A stretch of DNA of 64,000 bases from NCBI GenBank assembly GCA_963377175.1, contig CAUJNA010002157.1, positions 529,399 to 593,398 of the forward strand, written 5' to 3'. Within the stretch, counting starts at the first letter, position 1; each line of letters opens with the position of its first letter. Under the pieces are notes generated by a model. The model searched no databases. It saw only the letters and a list, made by a program, of their open reading frames with translations, and was not told where the DNA came from. The position numbers were made by a program, and so were the translations under genes. The stretch is from Effrenium voratum. Taxonomy: Eukaryota; Sar; Dinophyceae; Suessiales; Symbiodiniaceae. Shown here piece by piece: positions 22,441 to 35,400 of the stretch.

Positions 22441-24181
22441 CGGAAAAGGGAAAAGTGGGACGTGGCTCCGGTTTTTGAAAAGAACGGTGGTTGAAAATAA
22501 TGAATGAGAGAACCCAAGAATGGGAGAATATGAAGTCCATATTTCATGAAGACTCATGATCATTACATTGCTCTGGGTCAAAAAGATGCACCCGAAATGG
22601 GTTGCGCTGGTAAACGGAAGCATAGACTAACACCGGTCCAATTCCTGGTGGTTCAATTTTGACCCATACCCACATGCAGGATCCCTTTTGACTGTGAAGG
22701 GGAAACTCAGAAGGACACCAATGTCGTCTTGGATGGTTCCCCAATTTCAAAAATGACAAAGGTCTGCTCTAAAATAAGCAGAGAAATGGAGGATCCGTTT
22801 CGGCTGTAAAAGGTAAACCCGAAGGAAACCAATGTTGTGTTCTTGTGGTTCCCAAATGTTCAGTGACGGGCCATCGGGGCAAGCTACTACTGCACCTGAC
22901 ACCTCGGAAATGAGAAATCACCAAGCAAGAGACATTCAGGCGCTGGTTTCAGCTTGAGGTGAGCTTAATTTGTCCAGACCAATGGCAGTCAATTCCAAAG
23001 ACCACGAGGAACGGGCAAATCGACAAGAGCTTCACTCTGCCTGCACAAGGGGGCAGGTGGCAGCTCCAGAATACTTAGTTCTTCTGGTTTCGATTCAATG
23101 CATTTATACGTGCTCAGCAGAACCTATGAAATCGGCATCTGACCGGGAAACACTCACACAGCATGCTTGGCATTGCATGGGACTGCTGGCTTTCTTGCAA
23201 CATGCCGGAAAGCAAGATCATCTGGTGAGTGATATGTCGGTCTTGGTTGGCTGCACGCAAAGCACATGACTGTGCCTTTGATTGCTTGAGCTTTCTTGGT
23301 CTTTCATTCACTGCCAATACTGGAGGCAACATCGAATCTAAGGCCGCTTGCATGCTCTTAGCATTTGGCTGCAGTTGCTGGTCTACTTCAGGCCTCTATC
23401 AAACGCCGAGGTTTGGACTGAATGTGAAGTCGAGGGGGGCGAGCATGTAAACAACTGCCTACAAAAACTTGCCTGCTTCCTCTTGATATCAACACATATT
23501 GTGAGGCCATCTATCACCCTGAACCTTGCAAATTGGGGCCCCACATGTGGCCTAAGCTCCTGGCCCTCGACCAGTCCTGCAAAAGGTCAAAGGCTCCAGC
23601 CCTGGACATGGACATGCTCACAATCACGCGAGCACGCAGAGGAGGAAAACCACCAAAAATCCAAAGAGTTTCGATCTTTGTGTGTGTGTGTGGGTCGGTA
23701 TGAGGGAAGAACTTACAAGCTGAAATGGGGCGCGAATGGGCTGGCCCCATCGACAACCGCATTTTAGTGGAGGATCATGCACCACAATGTGATGAGAAGC
23801 GACAACAACCGCAGTGTAATCAGCAAAAAGCCACAACACAAGCATGCAAAAAGCGCTGAACTGACGGTGCATGTTAAAAACAAGCTCCCTGTTGCTGCTT
23901 GTTCAGAAGAGGGTTATTAAAAAAGCCTCCAACATTTGCTCAGTATCTTTTCTTCATGACAGGGTCACCCCTCTCAAGAAAGTCTTTGCTTGCGCAATCC
24001 TGACTCACGTTTGGACAATCACTTCCACCTAACCAAGCAACCTCCCAAGACAAAAAAGCTGAGTACATCCTCATGCCTATCATCAGGGGGCCTCCTTTGC
24101 AAGGAAACAACATACCAACCACTTTCCAAATTAACACCCATTTCATGGCACATCGAAAGGTTTCATGATTCAAACAAACCC
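22441..24181. other. No confident gene
   Basis: Contains a fragment of a family B end (TTTTGACCCATACCCACATG near 22655) and a short (TG)n tract at about 23671-23692. No GC3-biased exon is evident. Confidence 0.45.
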
Positions 24182-24309
24182 AACCAAAAGAGGAAGGGAA
24201 TGAGGGAACGACCCCGTTAAACCATCCAACTGGTTTCCAGCTCTTCTGGGGACCCTGGAACGGTTCATTCCGTTCTCATTTCCTGGCTATCAGCCAGCCA
24301 ATTCTTGGT
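24182..24309 (+). mobile_element. Family D short TIR element, copy 2
   Basis: GGGAATGAGGGAACGACCCCG...CCATCCAACTGG...GGTTCATTCCGTTCTCATTTCC matches the copies at 10.9 and 27.5 kb. The outer ends (CCAACCAAAAG / CTTGGTTGG) are an imperfect inverted repeat. Confidence 0.65.
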
Positions 24310-24563
24310 TGGACCGGGAAACCCCCTTCGCGAAACGCCTCCCTGGTGACAGTTGCCCTCTTCGCGACCTAACAAATTGGAGCCTTCTTCATTCTTGGCT
24401 GAAATTAGGACCCCAGCAATTTTTTTTTTTTTTGCCTGTTAGTGGAAAACAAAGGAACCCCCAAAAAAGCAAAAACAAATAAAGAAGGGGAACATTTCTG
24501 GGGAAGTCTTCAGGGCGCCATCTCCAAAAAAGCTGCCATCTTCAGGGCACCGTGAATTCGCAC

Positions 24564-24648
24564 CCAGCTCACAGCCCGGCGGGAAACCCCGGTCCTGGCG
24601 CATCACATGGCCCTTGGGGCAGCGCACCTCTTTGGACGCGCGCTCCTC
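24564..24648 (-). CDS. Candidate exon with CPxGH Cys/His motif
   Basis: 28 codons plus one base between CGCCAG and a GTGCGA donor, with about 88% G/C third positions. The frame reads VRCPKGHVMRQDRGFPPGC. The C-x4-H...C spacing starting CPKGH resembles small zinc-binding Cys/His modules, but a complete zinc-binding set is not present in this exon. The call is limited to a coding exon with a putative metal-binding segment. Confidence 0.4.
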
Positions 24649-25057
24649 CTGGCGAGCGGACGCTCCTCCTCCCCATAGTTTGCCCCGGCTCCAAGGGACG
24701 GAGCCCTGGCCACCCCCCCCAAAAAAAAACACCCTCCATTTCCAACATCGACCCCCCAGCAAAAGGAAACTCGCCGGAAAAGATGGCCCAAAATATGAGG
24801 CTGGAGGAGAAATACAGTGAATCTTAAAATAAATAAATTTGACATACTCATGATAGCCCCCCACAAGACTGGAAATCAGCCTCATCAAAACCTGGCAGTA
24901 AAAGGGCCACATTGCTCAAAGCCTGATTGATACACAAACCAAGGCGATCACAACCAGTGGTTGGCACTGTCCCCGCATGCTGGGGAACCCCTTCAAAACA
25001 GACCGCGTCCTTGGCGCTTCGCTTCGAACCAGCACAAGGGAGCCGATTCTCAAAAAA

Positions 25058-25166
25058 GATACATCCCATTTTGGGGTCGGTGAATTCACCACCCATTTTA
25101 GGTTTCCTTAGTGGTTGGATTGCGATGTTCACTGGGGGCTACCCATGGCTTCTGACCCATGGCCAC
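25058..25166 (+). mobile_element. Family B short TIR element, copy 2
   Basis: CCCATTTTGGGGTCGGTG...CACCACCCATTTTAG...GATGTTCACTGGGGG...TGACCCATGGCCAC follows copy 1 along its length. The left inverted repeat is decayed. Confidence 0.65.
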
Positions 25167-25968
25167 ATGGAACTCTCACTCGCCCGATGGACCGGGAAAC
25201 AAAGTGTCCCTCGACCCGAGGATCGCTTTGAGCCAAGAGCTCACAGGACCGCTCTCAACGTGCGTGTGTGCGTGTGTGCTCTTTGAAGGTACCCGGAAAA
25301 CAGGAAGCCGAAAAGGACATCCACAATTTTGCTGGTCCATTGCCAAAGGGAAAGCTCGGCCAAATGCAAGATCCAGAAGGAAAGCCGCTGGTAAATAGCC
25401 ACCCGCAGTGGTCACACGGCAAACAAGCGAGAGTCATGGTGCCACCTGTCTTGATTGAGCTTGCTCGAAATGCAATTATCTGCTGGGTTGAATGATCAGC
25501 TCACGCTGGCTGGGAGGCCGCAGTCAGGATGTTCGATCGCTTGAAGTTGGGCAATACTCATAAGCTTGGTCCGTTAGCAGCATCTCAAGGCAGAACGCAA
25601 CTCTGTGATTGAACCGGGCCCTAGCTCAGAAGAGGTATGCAAACCTCAAGAATGCCAAAGAGGTAAAACATTGCTGAGGCACTTCCTGTCAAACATTGGC
25701 ATTGCGACTCACTGATGCCAGTTTTCGTCCTGTTCAGTCAAAGCTGCAGCATGCTGCAAAACCCCGAAAGGGGTTCACCTGTCCGATACTCTGACAGTGC
25801 TTGTCAGTTGTTTACTTTGCGGTAGCTCCTCAAACAAAGCGGATACCACTCACACAATTTGGCAAACCCATCTGAGCGAGGGCGGCCGGAGTTGCAAGAG
25901 GCACATGCAAACACCCTCGGCAAAGGCGGGCATTGGGCGAGTAGTTTCCCTCAAGCATCATACTTCGA
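25167..25968. other. No confident gene
   Basis: A plus frame of 75 codons (25268-25495) reads like protein but shows no third-position bias and overlaps an equally long minus frame. Confidence 0.35.
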
Positions 25969-26040
25969 CATTTTTAGTGGGGCAGCCACCAAAAACAAAG
26001 GGAAAAAGGTTGCCACTGAACAACTGAGCTCCGTCTGCCC
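25969..26040 (-). mobile_element. Family E short TIR element, partial copy
   Basis: On the minus strand it starts GTTGTTCAGTGGCAACC and includes CCCTTTGTTTTTGGTGGCTGCCCCACTAAAAA. It matches 42553-42612 and, at its start, the introns of the phosphatase gene. Confidence 0.55.
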
Positions 26041-27496
26041 GGGTTCACTCATGCCTGGGGCTGAACCCAATAGGTCATGAACATCTCCAGCTCTGTTCCC
26101 TGCGGGTACGAGCTACCAAGCGGACAGGTGAGCAGTTTTCATTGGCCAAAAGGCTGTTTCGCACAGGGCACCCTGAAAAAATGGCTTGTTTCCAGTGGTT
26201 TCCCCTGAGCCCACAAACCAGGGTTGATTTGCGAAGCCCCGAACATAGATGGTCTCAAGATAGGGAAACCTTTCCTTTGCCTGAACAGCAACTGAAAGGG
26301 AGACAAGCTTTTGTGGCCTCTCTTTGGTGTCGTTTGCTTCTCCTTGACACATAAGCCTGCAAAAGGTACCATCAAGAAAGATGCACCAAAATACATCCCT
26401 TGACCACTCTAGCACTAAGAAGGCTTGATGCCATTTACAGAAAACATGCATTTACTCAGTGAACCTTGTGGTAGACCTTCATCATAGACCAAACGAAGGC
26501 AGGCGGGGGGCAGCTCAAAGACGTTGGCTGCAGTGGAACAGAACTCGGTAAAATGCGCACGACCTTATGACAAAAACAACATGTAGAATTGCTTGCGATT
26601 ATATATGTTGCATGTGCGCATTCCAAACATCAACTCAAACAGCTAGGTAGCAGCTGCATGCGTTTTGCTTAAATGAAAGAGAAGCGCCAGCTGGGCTCAA
26701 CAAATTCGACTTGCATTGCCATCTCCAGTGTTCCAAGTTTCTACGTGGTGTGAAGCTGCCTCTAGAATAAGCTTACCAAAGGCGAGCAAAACGGGCTCAC
26801 CCCTGATGGTTCTTGTTTTGAACTTATCGTACCTTTTGCAGATCAAGGCAGGGAAGGACAGAGACGCTCTTTGACAGCAAGGGTGGGAAGTTCATCACCA
26901 GAACATCAGAAATGGCTCAGGCCCAAAACCAGGAACGCTAGAAATAAGACTAGTATTGACAAGTGACACGTGTTCCCAGGAGTTTTCGACACGCTGGGCT
27001 AAAGCACAGAGAGCACTTTTGAATACGCTGACTCCTGGCCCATTGCCGACATGTCCTGAACCATGCTCACCATCGAGCTTCACGGCAGGAAAACAAAAGG
27101 GGACCCCCAAAAAGCAAAACAAACAAAAAGAGGAGATCATTCTGGGGAAGAAACACTAATTGTTCAAACAAGCTCTTGGTTGCCTTTCAAAGAGGCAAGG
27201 CTCTGCTGGGTTGAACCAGTTTACCGAGCCATTCCCAATCCTGAAGCCGACACTGGCCTCAGGGTTGAGCCCTCATAACGTAGGTATGTCAAAATAGGGT
27301 GGGTGTTATTTTGCTTTCCCTGAACAATCCAAGTTGAAAGGCTACACAAACCACAAAAGAAAACAAAAAACGGCCCAGGCCACTAGGAAGATGTGAGAGC
27401 CCTTTCAAAAGGTTTCATTTTGGCTTCTTTTTGAACACCATCCAAAGAGACGTCCACAATTTCATGGTTTCGGATTCCCTTCCCATCAATGTACCA
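26041..27496. other. No gene recognised
   Basis: Frames of up to 112 codons (minus, 26113-26451) have no codon bias or domain. No clear repeat is present. Confidence 0.4.
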
Positions 27497-27622
27497 ACCT
27501 GCTGGTGCTCACTGAATGCGAAATGGAATCACCCCGAGATAAACCATCCAACTGGTGGTTTCCTTTCGGGGATCCCGAAACTGGTTCATTCCATTTCTCA
27601 TTCCCTATCACACCAGGCCAAT
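27497..27622 (+). mobile_element. Family D short TIR element, copy 3
   Basis: GCGAAATGGAATCACCCCGAGATAAACCATCCAACTGGTGG...GGTTCATTCCATTTCTCATTCCC aligns with copy 1. CTGGTG and CACCAG lie at the outer ends. Confidence 0.7.
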
Positions 27623-27738
27623 TCTTGGACCAGCCAGCCCTTCGCTCAGCCTCCCCGCCTCAGGCACATGGCACTCCGCCTCCACAATGCCTGCGACAGA
27701 ACTGGTTCGCCGGGGGGGGGGGGGGGAGGCGGGAGTGT

Positions 27739-27792
27739 CCGGGTTGAGGGGTACTTTCAATAAATTGGTTGAGGGGTACTTTCAATAAATCG
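27739..27792 (+). repeat. Tandem duplication of about 26 bp
   Basis: GTTGAGGGGTACTTTCAATAA occurs twice in a row, directly after a 15-G run at about 27712-27726. Confidence 0.85.
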
Positions 27793-28267
27793 GGCGGGTT
27801 TACTAATCCGGGCACCCAAAATCGGCTTCACTTCGTGCCACTTGTAGACCGTTTTCTTCAGGTCGGCTTTAAAGAAAGAAGGAAAACCAAACATACCACT
27901 TTGGGCTGGACTTTGACAAATATCCATGTTGGCTTCTTGCTTGATATTGGCGAGGCGAGGTGGGATGCGCCGGCTTCACGTTAATATATGTTTTTGCATA
28001 TGCACTGTATCTGTTGTTTCCATGGTTTGCCTGGTGTTTTGCCTCGTCTTGGAGGGTTGTGTCACCCTCTGAGGGCCAAAACAGGGTCCCCCCACAAGCA
28101 TCCCCAGCTCCAGAACATCCTCAGAGCCTCCCCGTGCCAGCCGCTAAGAAGCAAACCACATAAACTCCCAGGGTGGATGTAGGGTGCCCATAGACACCAA
28201 CACTGTTGTTTCAAGGGCAAAATAGACCCCTATGAATTACACACCTAGAGACTTCTGTGTTTGTAGG

Positions 28268-28438
28268 CTTGGCTGCAAAATCCAAAATCCGACAACCGCC
28301 CCATGGTCTCCTGGCACTCAAAAGTGGACGGGGCTGACGCCTCGCGCCTCGCAACTGCCCGTCTTGCAGCCGCAGCCGGTGGATGCACTTGCCGGGCCTC
28401 GGACTCAAGCGGAAGTCCGGAGCTTGCTGAAAACCCGA
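28268..28438 (+). CDS. Candidate exon, unknown protein
   Basis: Lies between a pyrimidine-rich acceptor (ACTTCTGTGTTTGTAG) and a GTGAGT donor. The frame contains ASQLPVLQPQPVDALAGPRT with about 68% G/C third positions. One minus frame is similarly biased, so the strand is uncertain and no family is assigned. Confidence 0.25.
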
Positions 28439-28439
28439 A

Positions 28440-29497
28440 GTGAGTCAAATCCTTTGTACCTCAGTTGTTTGATGGTTTGGTCACCAGTGCCATCGATTTT
28501 GTGGACAAAAATGGTCAGAATCAACACCCGGTATCAAAATGGCCTACCCAGTGCCATGTAAAGAATTAAGCAGGTTTTGATTGTGGCTCAAGTGAAGGTC
28601 GGGACAAGCCCAACGCTCCGGGGAATCCGCCCTCTTGATGCTGAATGCTTGGATTTGGATTGTTTTTGGGTACGTTATTTGGATTAGCAGTGTGACTCAG
28701 CCAATACTGCGGATGGACAACGCAAAGGACCTATACTGGGTCCAATACACTGGACATGTTGGGGCGTCCTCCCAAGATCGCTTTTGAGGCGGCCCCATGT
28801 TGTGCTCGTTTTGGCTGTTTCGGCTACTCCCTGCGAACTAACTAACATGAACATGAAAACGAAGGCGATGTCCCCAGGAAAAAAAAACACATAATAAATA
28901 CAAACAGCCTCCACAGGCTTGGTATTGGTACCTTAGATGTACGGGTTCTATGGCAGTGGGCCCGGCCCTGATTCAAGCGGTCACTGAGCGCTGAGCGCCG
29001 CCTTCAGGGAAATCATGTCCTCATCCTGCGCAAGAAGAAACCGGGGCCGTTGCCGGGAGCCAAACGCCTGCAGTTTCTGTACGGGTACCCTTGAATTGCC
29101 GGAATTTGAGGTGGGGTCAAAGGGAAATCAGAAGGAACACTACCACGTGTTGCGGCCTCACTAGTTGACACATACCCAAATGATCCCTATCGAACATGGC
29201 CAAAAGCGCGAGCAAATTCCAGGTTTTGGAGAGGGTATCTTCTGAGTCAATTTGAGTACGTATTTTGAATGGGTGTAAATGTAAATTACTGGTCAGTACT
29301 CAAGAGATGTGCCCAAACGTTGACCCAGGGTTACGGATCCTTTGGTTGACACTGTTTACATCGGAATTGATGTCAACCAACCATGTTTGATTGGGGGTTC
29401 TCATGAAAGTTCTTTGGACGAATCTGGAGAACTATCAGAGGGCAATCTGTTGGCCTCTCTAGGAAGGAACCAATGCCAACAACTACTTCTTTACACA
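28440..29497. other. No gene recognised
   Basis: No biased frame, element or tandem repeat was seen before the satellite begins. Confidence 0.45.
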
Positions 29498-29817
29498 TAG
29501 GCAAGCAAGCAAAGCAAGCAAGCAGACAAGGCTAGGCAACAAAGGCAAGCAACGCAAGCAAGGCAAAGCAAAGCAAACCAAGGCGAGCAAAGCGAGCAAG
29601 CAAGCAAGCAACGCAAGCAAGCAAAGCAACGCAAAGCAAATCAAGCAAAGCAAGCAAAGCAAAGCGACAAGGCAAGGCAAGGCAAGAAAGGCAAGAAAGG
29701 CAAGAAAGGCAAGCAAGGCAAGCAAAGCAAGCAAAGCAAAGCAAAGCAAAACAAAGCAAGCAAGCGAACAAGACAGCAATGCAACCATGAAGTACGCAAG
29801 CAAGCAAAACAAGCAAA

Positions 29818-29858
<41 letters not shown>

Positions 29859-30981
29859 AAAACAAGCAAGAAAAGGAGCGAGCGAGCGAGCGAGCGAGCA
29901 AGCAAGCAAGCACGCAAGAAAGCAAGCAGACAACAAAGAAGGCAAGCAAACAAGATAGCAATGCAACAAGCAAGTACGCAATCAAGCAAGCAAGCAAGCC
30001 AGCAAACAATCAAAGCAGAAGACAAGCAAGCAAAATAGCAATCCAACAAGCAAGTACGCAATCAAGCAAGCAAGCAAGCAAGCAGACAACAAAGAAGGCA
30101 AGCAAACAAGATAGCAATCCAGCAAGCAAGGACGCAATCAAGCAATCAAGCAAGCAAGCAAGCAATCAAACAAGGAAGCAATCAAGCAAAGCAGAAAGCA
30201 AGCAAACAAGCAAGCAAGCAGAAAACAAAGAAGGCAAGCAAACAAGATAGCACGCAGACAACAAAAAAGGCAAGCAAACAAGATAGCAATCCAACAAGCA
30301 AGTACGCATCAAGCAAGCAAGCAAGCAAGCAAGCAATCAAGCAAGCAAACAATCAAAGCAGAATGCAAGCAAACAAGCAAACAAGCAAACAATCAAAGCA
30401 GAAGGCAAGCAAGAAAAGGAGCGAGCGAGCGAGCGAGCAAGCAAGCAAGCAAGCACGCAAGAAAGCACGCAAGAAAGCAAGCAGACAACAAAGAAGGCAA
30501 GCAAACAAGATAGCAATGCAACAAGCGAGTGCGCAATCAAGCAAGCAAGCAAGCCAGCAAACAATCAAAGCAGAAGACAAGCAAACAATCAAAGCAGAAT
30601 GCAAGGAAAAAAGCAAGCAAGCAGACAACAAAGAAGGCAAGCAAACAAGACAGCAATCCAACAAGCAAGGACGCAATCAAGCAAGCAAGCAATCAAGAAA
30701 GAAAACAAGCAATCAAGCAAGCAAACAATCAAAGCAGAAGGCAAGCAAACAGGCAAGCAAACAACAAAGAAGGCAAGCAAACAAGATAGCAATCCAACAA
30801 GCAAGGACACAATCAAGCAAGCAAGCAAGCAATCAAGCAATCAGGCAAGCAAACAAGCAAAGCAGAAAGCAAGCAAACAAGCAAGCAAGCAGACAACCAA
30901 GAAGGCAAGCAAACAAGATAGCACGCAAACAACAAAGAAGGCAAGCAAACAAGATAGGAATCCAACAAGCAAGTACGCAAT

Positions 30982-31036
<55 letters not shown>

Positions 31037-31744
31037 TCAAGCAAACAATCAAAGCAGAATGCAAGCAAACAAGCAAGCAAGCAAACAATGAAAGCAGAAG
31101 GCAAGCAAACAAGATAGCAAGACGACAACAAAGAAGGCAAGCAAACAAGATAGCAATCCAACAAGCAAGGACGCAATCAAGCAAGCAAGCAAGCAAGCAA
31201 TCAAGCAAGCAAGCAACCAAGCAAGCAATCAAAGCAGAAGCCAAGCAAACAAGCAAGCAAGCAGACAACGAAGAAGGCAAGCAAACAAGATAGCAATCCA
31301 ACAAGCATTACGCAATCAAGCAAGCAAGCAAGAAAGCAATGAAGCAAACAATCAAAGCAGAAGGCAGGCAAACAAGCAAGCAAGCAGACAACAAAGAAGG
31401 CAAGCAAACAAGATAGCAATCCAACAAGCAAGGACGCAATCAAGCAAGCAAGCAATCAAACAAGGAAGCAATCAAGCAAGCAAGCAAGCCAGCAAACAAT
31501 CAAAGCAGAAGGCAAGCAAACAAGCAACCAAGCAAGCAATCAAAGCAGAAGGCAAGCAAACAAGCAAGCAAGCAAACAACAAAGAAGGCAAGCAAACAAG
31601 ATAGCAATCCAACAAGCAAGGACGCAATCAAGCAAGCAAGCGAGCAAGCAAACAATCAAAGCAGAAGGCAGGCAAACAAGCAAGCAAGCAAACAACAAAG
31701 AAGGCAAGCAAACAAGATAGCAATCCAACAAGCAAGGACGCAAC

Positions 31745-31791
<47 letters not shown>

Positions 31792-31795
31792 CCAA

Positions 31796-31855
<60 letters not shown>

Positions 31856-31903
31856 TCAAGCAACCAAGCAAGCAAACAATGAAAGCAGAAGGCAGGCAAA
31901 CTT

Positions 31904-32470
31904 GAGGAGCGGGTGAACGAAAGCTAGCAGTTGTTGCATGAGATGGGTCGGTGACAGAGTGGATTCATAGGTAGCTTGTGTACAACGAGAGGCCCGGCAA
32001 GATTCGTAGGATGCGACACGCAAACGCACATGGTGGCGTGGCAAATATTGAAACATGAGAACAACGAGAGGCGTCAGAAGCTGTCTTAAAGCACCTCTGG
32101 GTTCTGCATGCTGCGTGTGCAAAGATTCTTGCGAGGTGGTTTACTGAGAAGACTGAGGTCTCAAATGAACAAGCTGAATCGGTGGATGTAAATGTAAAAG
32201 TTCGTAGCACCAAGTCCCAAAACGGGCAAACCGAGACTGGGGGGGGAGGGGGGAGGGGGAGGGGGGAGGGGGGGGGGGGGGAGGGGGGGGAGGAGGAGGG
32301 GGGGGGGAGGAAGAGGGGGGAGGAAGAGGGGGGGGGAGGGGGAGGGGGAGGGAGGGGGGGGGTCTAAATAAGTGGTTTGTGCCAATCTTTTCGGCTCAAA
32401 TAATGAAAAAATCAATCTTTCGGCAGTTGAGCCCCTTACCTTGCTTACGCAAGGAGAAACTTCAGCTAGC
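31904..32470. other. Non-satellite island inside the CAAG array
   Basis: About 570 bp of ordinary sequence interrupts the array. It contains the G-rich tract described separately. A direct GCTAGCT... duplication occurs at the right border (AGCTAGCTAAAGCTAGC, about 32463). No gene is recognised. Confidence 0.7.
32239..32363 (+). repeat. G-rich (GGGGGA)n tract
   Basis: About 125 bp of G runs separated by single A or AGGA. It is strongly strand-asymmetric, and many G runs of at least four are close enough to form G-quadruplexes. Confidence 0.9.
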
Positions 32471-32668
32471 TAAAGCTAGCTTTCGTGAAAAGCAAGCAAG
32501 CAGACAACACAGAAGGCAAGCACACAAGATAGCAATCCAACAAGCAAGGACGCAATCAAGCAAGCAATCAAGCAAAAAATCAAAGCAGAAGGCAAGCAAA
32601 CAAGCAAGCAAGCAGACAACAAAGAAGGCAAGCAAACAAGATAGCAATCAAACAAGCAAGGCCGCAAT

Positions 32669-32759
<91 letters not shown>

Positions 32760-35400
32760 ACAATCAAAGCAGAAGGCAAGCAAACAAGCAACCAAGCAAG
32801 CAATCAAAGCAGAAGGCAAGCAAACAAGCAAGCAAGCAGACAACAAAGAAGGCAAGCTCACAAGATAGCAATCCAACAAGCAAGAACGCAATCAAGCAAG
32901 CAAGCAGACAATAGAGAAGGCAAGCGCACAAGATAGCAATCCAACAAGCAAGGACGCAATCAAGCAAGCAATCAAGCAAGAAAACAAGCAATCAAGCAAG
33001 CAAACAATGAAAGCAGAAGGCAAGCAAACAAGCAAGCAAGCAGACAACAAAGAAGGCAAGCAAACAAGATAGCAATCCAACAAGCAAGGACACAATCAAG
33101 CAAGCAAGCAAGCAATCAAGCAATCAAGCAAGCAAACAATCAAAGCAGAAGGCAAGCAAACAAGCAAGCAAGCAAACAACAAAGAAGGCAAGCAAACAAG
33201 ATAGCAATCCAACAAGCAAGGACGCAATCAAGCAAGCAAGCAAGCAAACAAGCAAACAAGCAAGGAATGAAGGAAGCAAACAATCAAAGCAGAAGGCAAG
33301 CAAACAAGCAAGCAAGCAAGATAGCAATCCAACAAGCAAGGACGCAATCAAGCAAGCAAGCAATCAAGCAATCAAGCAAGCAAACAATCAAAGCAGAAAG
33401 CAAACAAGCAAGCAAGCAAGCAATATAAGCAGAAGGCAAGCAAACAAGCAAGCAAGCAGACAACAAAGAAGGCAAGCAAACAAGACAGCAATCCAATAAG
33501 CAAGGACACAATCAAGCAACCAAGCAAGCAAACAAGCAAGCAAGCAAGCAAACAATCAAAGCAGAAGGCAAACAAACAAGCAAGCAAGCAAACAACAAAG
33601 AAGGCAAGCAAACAAGATAGCAATCCAACAAGCAAGGACGCAATCAAGCAAGCAAGCAAGCAAACAAGCAAACAAGCAAGGAATGAAGGAAGCAAACAAT
33701 CAAAGCAGAAGGCAAGCAAACAAGCAAGCAAGCAGACAACAAAGAAGGCAAGCAAACAAGATAGCAATCCAATAAGCAAGGACGCAATCAAGCAAGCAAG
33801 CAAGCAAACAAGCAATCAAGCAAGCAATCAAGCAAGCAAACAATCAAAGCAGAAGGCAAGCAAACAAGCAACCAAGCAGACAACAAAGAAGGCAAGCAAA
33901 CAAGCAAGCAAGCAAACAACAAAGAAGGCAAGCAAACAAGATAGCAATCCAACAAGCAAGGACGCAATCAAGCAAGCAAGCGAGCAAGCAAGCAAACAAC
34001 AAAAAAGGCAAGCTCACAAGATAGCAATCCAACAAACAAGGACGCAATCAAGCAAGCAAGCGAGCAAGCAAGCAAGCAAGCAAACAACAAAGAAGGCAAG
34101 CTCACAAGATAGCAATCCAATAAACAAGGACGCAATCAAGCAAGTAAGCGAGCAAGCAAGCAAGCAAGCAAACAACAAAGAAGGCAAGCTCACAAGATAG
34201 CAATCCAACAAACAAGGACGCAATCAAGCAAGCAAGCGAGCAAGCAAGCAAGCAAGCAAACAACAAAGAAGGCAAGCAAACAAGATAGCAATCCAACAAG
34301 CAAGGACGCAATCAAGCAAGCAAGCAAGCAAACAAGCAAACAAGCAAGGAATGAAGGAAGCAAACAATCAAAGCAGAAGGCAAGCAAACAAGCAAGCAAG
34401 CAGACAACAAAGAAGGCAAGCAAACAAGATAGCAATCCAATAAGCAAGGACGCAATCAAGCAAGCAAGCAAGCAAACAAGCAATCAAGCAAGCAAGCAAG
34501 CAAGCAATCAAGCAAGCAAACAATCAAAGCAGAAGGCAAGCAAACAAGCAAGCAAGCAGACAACAAAGAAGGCAAGCAAACAAGATAGCAATCCAACAAG
34601 CAAGGACGCAATCAAGCAAGCAATCAAGCAAGCAAGGACGCAATCAAGCAAGCAAGCGAGCAAGCAAGCAAGCAAGCAAACAACAAAGAAGGCAAGCTCA
34701 CAAGATAGCAATCCAACAAACAAGGACGCAATCAAGCAAGCAAGCGAGCAAGCAAGCAAGCAAGCAAACAACAAAGAAGGCAAGCTCACAAGATAGCAAT
34801 CCAACAAACAAGGACGCAATCAAGCAAGCAAGCCAGCAAACAAGCAAGCAAGCAAACAATAAAGAAGGCAAGCAAACAAGATAGCAATCCAACAAGCAAG
34901 GACGCAATCAAGCAATCAAGCCAGCAAACAAGCAAGCAAGCAAACAACAAAGAAGGCAAGCTCACAAGATAGCAATCCAACAAACAAGGACGCAATCAAG
35001 CAAGCAAGCCAGCAAACAAGCAAGCAAGCAAACAACAAAGAAGGCAAGCTCACAAGATAGCAATCCAACAAACAAGGACGCAATCAAGCAAGCAAGCCAG
35101 CAAACAAGCAAGCAAGCAAACAATAAAGAAGGCAAGCAAACAAGATAGCCATCCAACAAGCAAGGACGCAATCAAGCAAGCAAGCAAGCAAGCAAATAAT
35201 CAAAGCAAGCAATCAAAGAAGGCAAGCTCACAAGATAGCAATCCAACAAACAAGGACGCAATCAAGCAAGCAAGCCAGCAAACAAGCAAGCAAGCAAACA
35301 ATAAAGAAGGCAAGCAAACAAGATAGCCATCCAACAAGCAAGGACGCAATCAAGCAAGCAAGCAAGCAAGCAAACAATCAAAGCAAGCAATCAAAGAAGG

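Noticed and set aside
32182..32367. Gly/Glu-rich plus frame and Pro-rich minus frame
   Set aside because: They are readings of the G-rich simple repeat.
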